Positions 16,645 through 24,580 of a stretch of DNA of 24,635 bases are shown here, piece after piece. This stretch comes from an uncultured Lactobacillus sp. (lineage in GTDB: Bacteria > Bacillota > Bacilli > Lactobacillales > Lactobacillaceae), in NCBI GenBank assembly GCA_948500755.1, contig CAOOYH010000015.1, forward strand, positions 1 to 24,635. Reading direction: 5' to 3'. Each line of letters opens with the position of its first letter. Position 1 is the stretch's first letter. Under the pieces are notes generated by a model. The model was not told the origin of the DNA. It made no database searches and saw only the letters and a list, made by a program, of their open reading frames with translations. The position numbers and the translations under genes are program-made.

Positions 16645-17436
16645 CTATAAAATACCCATAAATGCAACAACAGGTAAAACGAAAAGCATGCTATCAAATC
16701 GATCTAAAATTCCTCCATGACCAGGCAAGATCTTACCTGAATCTTTCACACCATAAAAGCGTTTGTAGGCTGATTCAACTAAATCTCCCATCTGACCAAC
16801 AATTGATAAGAAGAAGGCTAGAACAATCATCATAGCATTATTCCTACCAGTAGGAATTAAGGTAACATAAATTGCTGCGATAATTACTGCACAAATTACT
16901 GCTCCAATAGATCCTTCCCATGTTTTATTAGGACTAATAACTGGCCATAATTTATGCTTTCCAATCTTACGTCCCACCATATACGCTGCAATATCCGTTG
17001 ACCAAACAACTGCAAATACATAGCCTAAAATTGCTAATCCAAGATGGGCATTTCTAATAGCGGCCATGAAGTGAAAGCCAGTTCCGATGTATAAGGCAGC
17101 CAAAGTATAAACTCCGGCATCATCAAATGTAACCTTATTCTTAGACAAAACCGTTCTTACGAGCATCAACATTACGAAGATATAAAAAATATCATACTTA
17201 TTTAAAAACGCAGGTAAAAATTTAAAGAATGAATCGGGGACTGCCATAGTCAAGGTTGCTAATAAGGCCAAGATAAAATCCCAAGAAACAATAATTTGCT
17301 TCTTCATAATAAAAATTTCGCTAATTCCAACTGCTGCAAACGCACAAACTAGGACATCCATCCAAATGCCGCCCATTAAAACAATCGGAATAAATAAAAT
17401 TAAAGCTACAATAGCTGTTATTACACGTTGTTTCAT
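16645..17436 (-). CDS. cdsA: Phosphatidate cytidylyltransferase
   Basis: 263 residues. It makes CDP-diacylglycerol from CTP and phosphatidic acid in the membrane, the precursor of phosphatidylglycerol and cardiolipin. It is almost entirely hydrophobic, with about 7-8 membrane segments. The family signature is near the C-terminus: VISPNKTWEGSIGA, then GDLVESAYKRFYGVKDSGK and LPGHGGILDRFDS with the metal-binding acidic residues. The start ATG has no recognisable Shine-Dalgarno in the 26-base gap after uppS, so translation may depend on coupling to uppS. Confidence 0.95.
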   Translation of the reverse strand: MKQRVITAIVALILFIPIVLMGGIWMDVLVCAFAAVGISEIFIMKKQIIVSWDFILALLATLTMAVPDSFFKFLPAFLNKYDIFYIFVMLMLVRTVLSKNKVTFDDAGVYTLAALYIGTGFHFMAAIRNAHLGLAILGYVFAVVWSTDIAAYMVGRKIGKHKLWPVISPNKTWEGSIGAVICAVIIAAIYVTLIPTGRNNAMMIVLAFFLSIVGQMGDLVESAYKRFYGVKDSGKILPGHGGILDRFDSMLFVLPVVAFMGIL

Positions 17437-17462
17437 TTAAAATTCTACAGTTCTAATTAAAA

Positions 17463-18182
17463 TTATACTTTTCCAAAACGACGATTACGTCCTTGATAAT
17501 CTTTAACTAATTCTTCTAAATCAGTTTTATCAAAATCTGGCCATAATTTATCTGAAAAACTAAATTCAGTATAGGCCATTTGCCACAATAAGAAATTTGA
17601 TAAACGTTCTTCTCCAGACGTTCTAATTAATAAATCAGGGTCTTCATATGGAGCTAAAGAATGAGTCAGCAAATGATCTGAGACCATTTTTTCACTAATA
17701 TCATCAATATCAATTTCCCCGACTTTTACCTTACGAGCAATTTCTTGTACTCCAGCCGTTATTTCTCTACGCGATCCATAGTTAAAGGCAAAATTCAATA
17801 CCATTCCTGTATTATTAGCTGTTTCTGCCATGGCTTTTTGAGTTACTAAATATGTCTTCTCAGGTAATTCGTCTACAAATCCCATGATATTAACCCGAAC
17901 GTTATTTTCCATTAGTTCCGGCATAAACTTATCAAAAAAGTCAATTGGTAAACGCATCAAATAGTTTACTTCATCAGTCGGACGAGCCCAATTTTCAGTT
18001 GAAAAAGCATAAAGTGTTAAAACTTTTATTCCTAATTTATTGGCGGCAAGAGCAATATTTCGAATATTATCCATACCATGACGATGTCCGACAAAACGTG
18101 GTAAATGTCTTTTTTTTGCCCATCTACCATTTCCATCCATAATTATGGCTAAATGATTAAGTGGTTTTTTTGATTCTGACAT
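17463..18182 (-). CDS. uppS: Undecaprenyl diphosphate synthase (isoprenyl transferase)
   Basis: 239 residues. It condenses eight isopentenyl diphosphates onto farnesyl diphosphate in cis, giving the C55 lipid carrier for peptidoglycan and teichoic acids. The catalytic aspartate is D16 in IIMDGNGRWAKKR (13-25). FVGHRHGMDNI follows (30-40), TLYAFSTENWARP lies in the middle, and the C-terminal block DLLIRTSGEERLSNFLLWQ binds diphosphate. The start ATG is 11 bases behind AGGA. It lies between frr and cdsA, the standard order. Confidence 0.97.
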   Translation of the reverse strand: MSESKKPLNHLAIIMDGNGRWAKKRHLPRFVGHRHGMDNIRNIALAANKLGIKVLTLYAFSTENWARPTDEVNYLMRLPIDFFDKFMPELMENNVRVNIMGFVDELPEKTYLVTQKAMAETANNTGMVLNFAFNYGSRREITAGVQEIARKVKVGEIDIDDISEKMVSDHLLTHSLAPYEDPDLLIRTSGEERLSNFLLWQMAYTEFSFSDKLWPDFDKTDLEELVKDYQGRNRRFGKV

Positions 18183-18200
18183 ATCTTATCAAGTCCTAAA

Positions 18201-18758
18201 CTAACCTTGAGTAATTTCTCGACTCTTTTGATCTGCTAATTTATCAATTTCTTTAGTAGCATCATCAGTTACTTTTTGAACTTGTTTTTCTAAACTACGT
18301 TGTTCATCTTCAGTAATATCGCCATCTTTTTCTTGACGCTTTAAAGTATCCATTGCATCTCGACGAACATTACGTACAGCAATCTTACCTTTTTCAGCAA
18401 GCTTGCCTACTTGCTTAGCAATTTCTTGACGACGTTCACCAGTTAATTGCGGAATAACAATTCTAATTACAGTACCATCATTAGCTGGAGTAATTCCAAG
18501 ATCAGAAGCTAAGATAGCATGTTCAATGTCATCTAAAGTTGATTTATCATAAGGCGTTACCATTAAAACACGAGCTTCAGGAATACTTACACTAGACATT
18601 TGTGTAAGTGGAGTTGGAACACCGTAGTAGTTAACCTTAATTCCATCCAATAAGCTTGCATTTGCAACGCCGGCACGAATACCACCTAATTCCTTTTGGA
18701 ATACAGCGATAGACTTTTTCATATTATCTTTTGCTTTTTCAATTACTTCATTAGCCAT
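18201..18758 (-). CDS. frr: Ribosome recycling factor
   Basis: 185 residues, exactly the family length. With EF-G it splits post-termination ribosomes. Recognised by the N-terminal helix KDNMKKSIAVFQKELGGIRAG, the SVSIPEARVLMVTPYDKSTL segment, GTVIRIVIPQLTGERRQE (about 114-131) and the long C-terminal helix with IAVRNVRRDAMDTLKR. The start ATG shares its first A with the last base of the pyrH stop (TAATG), so translation is probably coupled. Confidence 0.97.
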   Translation of the reverse strand: MANEVIEKAKDNMKKSIAVFQKELGGIRAGVANASLLDGIKVNYYGVPTPLTQMSSVSIPEARVLMVTPYDKSTLDDIEHAILASDLGITPANDGTVIRIVIPQLTGERRQEIAKQVGKLAEKGKIAVRNVRRDAMDTLKRQEKDGDITEDEQRSLEKQVQKVTDDATKEIDKLADQKSREITQG

Positions 18759-19483
18759 TATTTATCACCTTTGATTACAGTACCAATATTTTCACCCATA
18801 ACAACTTTCTTGATGTTACCAGGCTTATTTACATTAAAGACAACTAGTGGAATATTATTATCCATAGACAATGAACTAGCTGTACTATCCATTACTTTTA
18901 AGTTCTTTGAAATCAAATCAAGTTGAGTTAATTCAGAGTATTTCTTAGCATTTGGATCAACTTTAGGATCAGCTGAGTAAACGCCGTCAACTCCATTTTT
19001 AGCCATCAAAATTACATCTGCATTAATTTCAGCTGCTCTTAAAGCTGCAGTAGTATCGGTTGAGAAGTAAGGATTACCGGTACCACCACCAAAAATAACA
19101 ACACGGCCTTTTTCTAAATGACGAACGGCTTTACGACGAATATAAGGTTCTGCAATTTGACGCATTTCAATTGATGTTTGTACTCGTGTTGGAACGCCCA
19201 AGTTTTCTAATCCATCTTGTAATGCTAGACCATTCATAATTGTTGCTAACATTCCCATGTAGTCTGCCTGAGCTCTTTCCATACCCAGATTTGCACCAGT
19301 TTCACCACGCCACATGTTTCCACCGCCACACACAATGCCGATTTCAACACCCATATCGTGAACAGACTTAATTTCTTCAGCTAGATGCTTAATAACCTCT
19401 GGGTTAATACCAGTACCTTTTTCACCAGCAAGGGCCTCACCAGAAACTTTTAAAATAATACGTTTATACTTAACTTGACTCAT
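18758..19483 (-). CDS. pyrH: UMP kinase
   Basis: 241 residues. It phosphorylates UMP to UDP with ATP, and is a hexameric enzyme usually controlled by GTP and UTP. Amino-acid-kinase fold: IILKVSGEALAGEKGTGI (9-26) binds phosphate. IVCGGGNMWRG follows, then GGGTGNPYFSTDTTAALRAAEI at the nucleotide and UMP site, and LMAKNGVDGVYSADPK. The start ATG is 7 bases behind GAGGAGGT. It begins the transcription unit that runs to polC. A terminator and candidate promoters lie just before it. Confidence 0.97.
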   Translation of the reverse strand: MSQVKYKRIILKVSGEALAGEKGTGINPEVIKHLAEEIKSVHDMGVEIGIVCGGGNMWRGETGANLGMERAQADYMGMLATIMNGLALQDGLENLGVPTRVQTSIEMRQIAEPYIRRKAVRHLEKGRVVIFGGGTGNPYFSTDTTAALRAAEINADVILMAKNGVDGVYSADPKVDPNAKKYSELTQLDLISKNLKVMDSTASSLSMDNNIPLVVFNVNKPGNIKKVVMGENIGTVIKGDK

Positions 19484-19509
19484 AAATTTACCTCCTCATT
19501 GCTTTTATC

Positions 19510-19541
19510 ATTTTACCATAAAATCACTGCAATATATTATA
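19510..19541 (-). promoter_or_regulatory. Candidate promoter(s) of pyrH
   Basis: Between the tsf terminator and pyrH there are two -10-like boxes: an extended TGGTAAAAT (19510-19518) and TATAAT (19536-19541). Neither has a clear -35 at 16-18 bases, so the true start is uncertain. Confidence 0.35.
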
Positions 19542-19544
19542 CCG

Positions 19545-19574
19545 AAAAAAGGAGCAACGCCTAAGCGTTACTCC
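19545..19574 (-). terminator. Intrinsic terminator after tsf
   Basis: The transcript folds GGAGTAACGC-TTAG-GCGTTGCTCC, a 10-base-pair stem with one G-U (19551-19560 / 19565-19574), followed by six U (19545-19550). It closes the rpsB-tsf unit 17 bases after the tsf stop. Confidence 0.92.
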
Positions 19575-19591
19575 CATTTTTAAGTAAATAA

Positions 19592-20617
19592 TTACTTCAT
19601 TTGTTCACGTACTTCGGCAGCAAAGTCTTCTTGCTTCTTTTCAATACCTTCGCCAACTTCGTAACGTTGGAAAGCAACTAACTTAGCTCCCTTTTCCTTC
19701 AAGAATTCGCCAACAGTCTTGCTGTCGTCCATGATGTAATTTTGTGATAAAACTGCAAATTGCTTATCAACTTGAGTATTATCATCAATAAAGCGTTGCA
19801 TCTTACCAGGAATAATCTTATCCCAAATCTTTTCAGGCTTACCTTCTTCTTTAAGTTCAGCCTTAATGTCTTCTTTAGCTTTAGCTAAAACATCATCGCT
19901 TAATTGTTTTTCTGAACCATAAACAAGGTGTGGTAATGGCTTCTTGTTTACCAAAGCACGACTTTCGTTATCTTGATCAATCTTGTGGTTCATAACAGCT
20001 AATTGATCAGTGATGAATTCATCATCTAATTCATCAGGTGAGATAACTTTAGGACTCATAGCAGCAATGTGCATAGCTAAATGCTTAGCAGTAGCTGCAT
20101 CAGCACCTTCTAAAACAGTGATAACACCAATTTGGCCACCATTGTGTTGGTATGCACCAAATTCTTGGTCATCAGTTTTTTCTTCTAAAGCGAAACGACG
20201 TAAAACGATCTTTTCACCAATAGTAGCAGTTGCATCTACGAATGACTGACCCAAAGTAGTACCATCAGCCATCTTTAATTCTTCAGCTGCTTCCATGTCA
20301 GCAGGTTTACCTTCAGCAATAGTTTTAGTAGCTTCATTAACTAATTTAACAAACTTATCGTTTGAAGAAACGAAGTCAGTTTCTGAGTTAACTTCAGTAA
20401 TAGCTGCAACATTACCATCAACGTAAACGCCAGTTAAACCTTCAGCTGCAACACGGTCAGCTTTCTTAGCAGCCTTTGCCATACCTTTATCACGAAGGTA
20501 TTGAACTGCCTTATCCATGTCACCGTCAACTTCTACTAATGCTTTCTTGGCATCCATAACACCAGCACCAGTACGTTCACGTAATTCTTTAACTAATTGA
20601 GCAGTAATTTTTGCCAT
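19592..20617 (-). CDS. tsf: Elongation factor Ts
   Basis: 341 residues. It is the GDP/GTP exchange factor of EF-Tu. The UBA-like N-terminus reads ITAQLVKELRERTGAGVMDAKKAL (4-27) and the EF-Tu-contacting TDFV is at 80-83. The second core domain is around 155-215, and an Arg/Lys-containing C-terminal region ends in EEDFAAEVREQMK-like sequence. It is longer than Bacillus EF-Ts (about 293). The extra length is in the second half, roughly residues 205-250, and I believe it is normal for lactobacilli. The ATG is about 7 bases behind GGAGG. A 37-base gap without terminator separates it from rpsB. Confidence 0.97.
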   Translation of the reverse strand: MAKITAQLVKELRERTGAGVMDAKKALVEVDGDMDKAVQYLRDKGMAKAAKKADRVAAEGLTGVYVDGNVAAITEVNSETDFVSSNDKFVKLVNEATKTIAEGKPADMEAAEELKMADGTTLGQSFVDATATIGEKIVLRRFALEEKTDDQEFGAYQHNGGQIGVITVLEGADAATAKHLAMHIAAMSPKVISPDELDDEFITDQLAVMNHKIDQDNESRALVNKKPLPHLVYGSEKQLSDDVLAKAKEDIKAELKEEGKPEKIWDKIIPGKMQRFIDDNTQVDKQFAVLSQNYIMDDSKTVGEFLKEKGAKLVAFQRYEVGEGIEKKQEDFAAEVREQMK

Positions 20618-20654
20618 TAATATGTCCTCCTACAGAACTAACAGTAAAAACAAA

Positions 20655-21440
20655 TTAGTCTTCTGATTTTTCAACAACTACTTCGATGGATTCTTCTTCA
20701 TCGTCTTCAGCTGCTGCTTTATCAGCCATTTCTTTTTCAACATCTTCGCTGTCATCTTGGCCTTGCTTACCTTCGATAATTGCATCAGCCATAGCACCTG
20801 AAATCAAACGAATTGCACGAATTGCGTCATCGTTTGCTGGAATAACAACGTCGATTGGATCTGGATCAGTGTTAGTATCAACCATAGCTACTACAGGGAT
20901 ACCTAAAATGTTTGCTTCGTGAACAGCGATCTTTTCTTTCTTAGGATCAACAACAAACATAACATCTGGGATTCTTGGCATATCTTCAATACCGCCTAAG
21001 AATCTTTCAAGTTTTTCCATTTCCTTAGTCAAAAGTGCAACTTCCTTCTTTGGTAATACGTCGAAAGTGCCATCTTCTGACATTTGCTTTAATTCCTTTA
21101 ATCTCTTAACACGGCTTTGGATAGTAGTCCAGTTAGTCAAAGTACCACCTAACCAACGTTGGTTAACGTAGTATTGACCTGCACGTGTAGCTTCTTCTTT
21201 AACAGCGTCTTGTGCTTGTTTCTTAGTACCAACAAACAAGAATACGCCACCGTCTTGAGCAACTGCCTTAACGTAGTTGTAAGCGTCATCTAACATCTTA
21301 ATAGTCTTTTGTAAGTCAATGATGTAGATTCCGTTTCTTTGAGTGAAAATGTAAGGAGCCATCTTTGGATCCCATCTTCTAGTTTGGTGACCAAAGTGGA
21401 CACCTGCTTCAAGCAATTGCTTCATAGTAACAACTGTCAT
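20655..21440 (-). CDS. rpsB: 30S ribosomal protein S2
   Basis: 261 residues from ATG 21438-21440, directly behind CAGGAGGAA. Signature blocks are MKQLLEAGVHFGHQTRRWDPKM, FIFTQRNGIYIIDLQKT-like, FVGTKKQAQDAV, the YVNQRWLGGTLTNW segment and PDVMFVVDP. S2 joins the 30S late and contacts S1 and the head/body junction. The C-terminus is a strongly acidic tail (about 225-261). A longer in-frame reading to 21470 would start inside the leader hairpin and is not supported. It is the first gene of rpsB-tsf. Confidence 0.97.
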   Translation of the reverse strand: MTVVTMKQLLEAGVHFGHQTRRWDPKMAPYIFTQRNGIYIIDLQKTIKMLDDAYNYVKAVAQDGGVFLFVGTKKQAQDAVKEEATRAGQYYVNQRWLGGTLTNWTTIQSRVKRLKELKQMSEDGTFDVLPKKEVALLTKEMEKLERFLGGIEDMPRIPDVMFVVDPKKEKIAVHEANILGIPVVAMVDTNTDPDPIDVVIPANDDAIRAIRLISGAMADAIIEGKQGQDDSEDVEKEMADKAAAEDDEEESIEVVVEKSED

Positions 21441-21557
21441 AAAAAATTCCTCCTGGTTAATTCCTCTCAAGAGGTCGTATTAAATTCTGACCAATAAATG
21501 GCACCTAGGAATTTAATTGCTCTTGATGTGATATAAATTTAATATGCGAAACGCATA
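21441..21557 (-). promoter_or_regulatory. rpsB 5' leader with terminal hairpin
   Basis: About 117 bases of structured leader. At its very 5' end TATGCG-TTT-CGCATA forms a 6-base-pair hairpin (21543-21557). A second short dyad, CCTCT-TG-AGAGG, lies about 10 bases before the Shine-Dalgarno, and a GGTC/GACC pair precedes it. There is no U-tract, so termination is unlikely. Leaders of S2 genes are often bound by S2 for autoregulation; that is inference here. Confidence 0.4.
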
Positions 21558-21564
21558 CTTGAAC

Positions 21565-21593
21565 ATTGTAACTAATTAATTTTATAAATGCAA
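21565..21593 (-). promoter_or_regulatory. rpsB promoter
   Basis: -35 TTGCAT (21588-21593), 17-base spacer, -10 TACAAT (21565-21570). The -35 directly abuts the stop codon of the upstream methyltransferase gene. Start of transcription is expected near 21558. Confidence 0.65.
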
Positions 21594-22616
21594 TTAAAAT
21601 TTTACATTATGTTCTTTTAAAAACTCTTCTTTCCATTTTCTTGAATGGTGTTTGAACCAATATTCTCTCTTTAAGGCCAGTTTTTTATCATCAAATTCTT
21701 CATGATAAATCATTTTTACTGGTCGACGTGTTTTTGTGTATTTAGCTCCTTTTCCTTCATTGTGCATCTTTAATCGATGAGCTAAGTCATTTGTAAAACC
21801 ACCATAGAAACTTCCATCATTACACAATAAGCAGTAAAAATAATATTTTTCTTTTTTAGGCCCTTCTTCCTTATTTTCAGTGGTAACTTTTTTTATTTCA
21901 GGTGTAAAGGATCCGTCTTGATTATGAACAACAATGGCATCCCTCAAAACTAAACCATCACTCGCAGTATTTCTAATTGCTTCTACCACAACTAAATTAG
22001 CATCTGCCTCTCTCTTAGAGACAAATGGTTGCACCCACTTTACACTCAGTTGATTTTCTAAGCAATAGTGCATAATTTCCCCCAAACGCTCAGGCCGATG
22101 AACCATAAACATTTTGCCTTTCATCTTCAGCATATCACTTGATACTTTAATTATTTGCTCAAGGTTAATTGCTAGTTCATGTCTTGCTAAGGCCTTTTTT
22201 TCATCCGGATTAACAATATGACCTTGAGGAACTTTGAAATAAGGAGGATTAACAACAACTACATCATACTTATCTTTACCTAATTTTTTCGGGGCATCTA
22301 ATGCATTCAGACAATGGACTTCTATCCGATTTTCTAATTTATTCAATTTAATACTTCGTCTTGCCTGATCAGCTATTTCTTTTTGAATCTCCACCGCATC
22401 ATAATGTGCCCGGTTAAAATAGGACATGTAGATACTAGCAGCCCCATTACCACTACATAAATCAACAACTTTATAATTGTCATGGATTTTATTTTGCGCA
22501 AAATATCCAAGAAGAAGCGTATCTAAAGAAAAAGAAAACGCATCTTTTTCTTGGATGATTTGTAGGTCATCATTGTACATATAATCAATTCGTTCATTAG
22601 GTTTCAATAGATCCAT
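21594..22616 (-). CDS. Fused tRNA adenine-N6 methyltransferase-like (YabB/TrmN6) and GIY-YIG nuclease-like (YazA) protein
   Basis: 340 residues. Residues 1-235 are a Rossmann methyltransferase: VDLCSGNGAAS (51-61) binds S-adenosylmethionine and NPPY (123-126) is the adenine-N6 catalytic motif. It resembles TrmN6, which modifies A37 of tRNA1-Val, and Firmicutes YabB. A charged linker (about 236-257) joins a GIY-YIG domain of the UPF0213/YazA kind (258-335), with YFYC, SFYGGF, the conserved Arg in AHRLKMH, KYTKTRRPVKMIYHEEF and the Glu of LKREYWFK. In Bacillus yabB and yazA are neighbouring separate genes. Here the frame runs through both without a stop. The start ATG is 8 bases behind AGAAGGG. 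No terminator separates it from the rpsB promoter. Substrates are inferred. Confidence 0.9.
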   Translation of the reverse strand: MDLLKPNERIDYMYNDDLQIIQEKDAFSFSLDTLLLGYFAQNKIHDNYKVVDLCSGNGAASIYMSYFNRAHYDAVEIQKEIADQARRSIKLNKLENRIEVHCLNALDAPKKLGKDKYDVVVVNPPYFKVPQGHIVNPDEKKALARHELAINLEQIIKVSSDMLKMKGKMFMVHRPERLGEIMHYCLENQLSVKWVQPFVSKREADANLVVVEAIRNTASDGLVLRDAIVVHNQDGSFTPEIKKVTTENKEEGPKKEKYYFYCLLCNDGSFYGGFTNDLAHRLKMHNEGKGAKYTKTRRPVKMIYHEEFDDKKLALKREYWFKHHSRKWKEEFLKEHNVKF

Positions 22617-22651
22617 TTTCTATACCCTTCTAAAAATTCTTTGCTGTATTG

Positions 22652-22657
22652 TATAAT
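22652..22657 (+). promoter_or_regulatory. Candidate -10 box of the acyltransferase gene
   Basis: A consensus TATAAT lies 28 bases before the ATG, in the short divergent gap. At 17 bases upstream only a poor -35 (TCTAAA) is seen. Confidence 0.4.
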
Positions 22658-22684
22658 ACTATAGATAAAATTGGAGGAAAGATC

Positions 22685-23299
22685 ATGTTTTATAAAATTA
22701 TTCGCCCAATCGCCCGATTTATTGTCTGGGTACTTAATGGACATTTACATGTTCATCATAAAGACCGTATACCAAAAGGTAACTATATTTTAGTAGCCCC
22801 TCATCGAACTTGGTGGGAACCAATTCTTTTTGCCTTGGCTGCAAGTCCAATGGAATTTATGTTTATGGCAAAAAAAGAACTTTTTAAAAATCCTATTTTG
22901 AGATTTATTTTAGTGCATGCACATGCTTTTTCAGTAGATCGCGATAATCCTGGTCCTTCTGCAATTAAAATTCCTGTTAAAGGATTACGCAAAGGTGATC
23001 TATCTTTGATTATTTTTCCTTCCGGAACTCGTCATTCTGAAGAACTTAAAAGTGGCGCATTTGTTATTGCCAAAATGGCTAATAAGCCTTTAGTTCCTGT
23101 GGTTTATCAAGGACCTTTAACTTTTAAGGGCTTACTAAAAAGAAAACCTTTAGACATTTGTTTTGGTGATCCAATCTATATTCCACGTCGCGAAAAGATT
23201 AATAAAGAAACTACACCTGCTCTATACCAGCAATTGGAAGAAGCTTGGGACAAGTTAGATAAAGAACAAAATCCTGACTTTCACTATATCGCAAAATAA
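22685..23299 (+). CDS. 1-acyl-glycerol-3-phosphate acyltransferase (PlsC-like)
   Basis: 204 residues. It probably transfers an acyl chain to lysophosphatidic acid to give phosphatidic acid at the membrane, the substrate of CdsA encoded in the same window. The start is ATG 22685-22687, a few bases behind TGGAGGAAAG; a longer in-frame reading to 22649 lies over the promoter. An N-terminal hydrophobic stretch (about 5-18) is followed by the acyltransferase motif APHRTWWEP (38-46), VDRDNPGPS (84-92), FPSGTRHS (111-118) and the PLVPVVYQG block. The usual HX4D is HX4E here (H40/E45) and FPEGTR is FPSGTR. I believe both variants occur in lactobacilli. It is followed by cfa. Confidence 0.88.
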   Translation: MFYKIIRPIARFIVWVLNGHLHVHHKDRIPKGNYILVAPHRTWWEPILFALAASPMEFMFMAKKELFKNPILRFILVHAHAFSVDRDNPGPSAIKIPVKGLRKGDLSLIIFPSGTRHSEELKSGAFVIAKMANKPLVPVVYQGPLTFKGLLKRKPLDICFGDPIYIPRREKINKETTPALYQQLEEAWDKLDKEQNPDFHYIAK

Positions 23300-23304
23300 T
23301 TTTT

Positions 23305-23333
23305 TTATTATTCAAGATTTTTAGTGTTAAAAT
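23305..23333 (+). promoter_or_regulatory. Candidate promoter of cfa
   Basis: Extended -10 TGTTAAAAT (hexamer 23328-23333), 17 bases from a poor -35 TTATTA (23305-23310), in the 67-base gap after the acyltransferase gene. That gene has no hairpin terminator, so read-through is also likely. Confidence 0.4.
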
Positions 23334-23366
23334 GACATAGTCTAGTGTAGAAAAGGAGAATCAATA

Positions 23367-24548
23367 ATGTTAGAAAAACCTTTGTATAAAATAATGCTTA
23401 GTCATTCATTTAATATCCCTGTAAAAGTTACATACTGGGATGGAAAATCAGAAATTTATGGAAATGGCACACCGGAAGTGGAGGTTATTTTTAACAAAAA
23501 GATTCCTTTTAAAGAAATAACAAGTAACGCTTCTTTAGCTTTAGGTGAAGCTTATATGGATAAAGACCTTGAAATTAAGGGTAGTATCCAAAAATTAATT
23601 GAAGCAGCATATGAAAGTAGTGAATCATTTATGCGTGCTTCAAAATTTAGAAAATTTTTACCTAAGCAAAAGCATACTGAGAAGCAAAGTCAAGAGGATG
23701 TTCAAAGTCACTATGATATCGGTAACAATTTTTATAAACTATGGCTTGATCCAACTATGACATACTCATGTGCTTACTTCACTAATGGTAATAAAGATGA
23801 TCTTGAAGCTGCTCAAATTGCTAAAGTTCATCATATTCTTCAAAAGTTAGATCCTAAACCAGGTAAGACTTTATTAGATATTGGTTGTGGCTGGGGAACC
23901 TTAATGTTAACTGCAGCTAAAGAATATGGACTTAAAGTTACCGGAGTTACTTTAAGTCAAGAACAATTTGACTTAGTCAACCAAAAGATCAAGGACATGG
24001 GACTTGAAAATCAAGCCGAAGTTTTACTTGAAGATTACCGTGAATTAGGTAATCGTGATTTTGATTATGTTACTTCTGTAGGTATGTTTGAGCACGTTGG
24101 TTCAGAAAACCTAGGAGAATACTTCAAAGACGTTGCTAAATACCTAAAGCCACACGGTGTTGCCTTAATTCATGGTATTACTCGTCAACAAGGTGGGGCT
24201 ACCAATGCTTGGATTAACAAATATATCTTCCCAGGTGGCTACATCCCTGGCCTAGTAGAAATTGTCTCAAGAATTGAAGAAGCTAACTTACAAATTGCTG
24301 ACATGGAAATGCTTCGCCGCCACTATCAAAGAACTCTTGAAATTTGGGATAAAAATTTCAATGACCATCTTTCAGAGGTTGAAGGAATGATGGGCGAACG
24401 CTTTGTAAGAATGTGGGATATGTATCTTCAAGCTTGTGCTGCTTCCTTTGAATCAGGAAACATTGATGTTATTCAATACCTATTAACAAAGGGTCCATCT
24501 GGTAAAAACTTACCAATGACTCGTCAATATATGTTGAATGATAAATAA
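23367..24548 (+). CDS. cfa: Cyclopropane-fatty-acyl-phospholipid synthase
   Basis: 393 residues. It adds a methylene from S-adenosylmethionine across the double bond of unsaturated acyl chains in membrane phospholipids, a stationary-phase, acid and bile stress trait in lactobacilli. A lipid-binding N-terminal part (1-100) is followed by SHYDIGNNFYKLWLD (114-128), TYSCAYF (132-138), the SAM site LDIGCGWG (170-177), GVTLSQEQ and SVGMFEHVG. The C-terminal active-site segment is YLQACAASFESGNID. The start ATG is 8 bases behind AAAAGGAG. It is full length. The terminator expected after it appears split by an insertion sequence. Confidence 0.97.
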   Translation: MLEKPLYKIMLSHSFNIPVKVTYWDGKSEIYGNGTPEVEVIFNKKIPFKEITSNASLALGEAYMDKDLEIKGSIQKLIEAAYESSESFMRASKFRKFLPKQKHTEKQSQEDVQSHYDIGNNFYKLWLDPTMTYSCAYFTNGNKDDLEAAQIAKVHHILQKLDPKPGKTLLDIGCGWGTLMLTAAKEYGLKVTGVTLSQEQFDLVNQKIKDMGLENQAEVLLEDYRELGNRDFDYVTSVGMFEHVGSENLGEYFKDVAKYLKPHGVALIHGITRQQGGATNAWINKYIFPGGYIPGLVEIVSRIEEANLQIADMEMLRRHYQRTLEIWDKNFNDHLSEVEGMMGERFVRMWDMYLQACAASFESGNIDVIQYLLTKGPSGKNLPMTRQYMLNDK

Positions 24549-24561
24549 AATATACTTCATA

Positions 24562-24580
24562 CAAAAAGCTCGGTCTTAAA
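24562..24580 (+). terminator. Left half of an interrupted cfa terminator
   Basis: AAAAAGCTCGGTCTTAAA has the form of the A-tract and 5' arm of a bidirectional hairpin terminator, 14 bases after the cfa stop. The complementary arm (AAGACCGAGC) is absent from the window, and the next base begins an insertion-sequence-like end. Interpretation is inferred. Confidence 0.4.
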
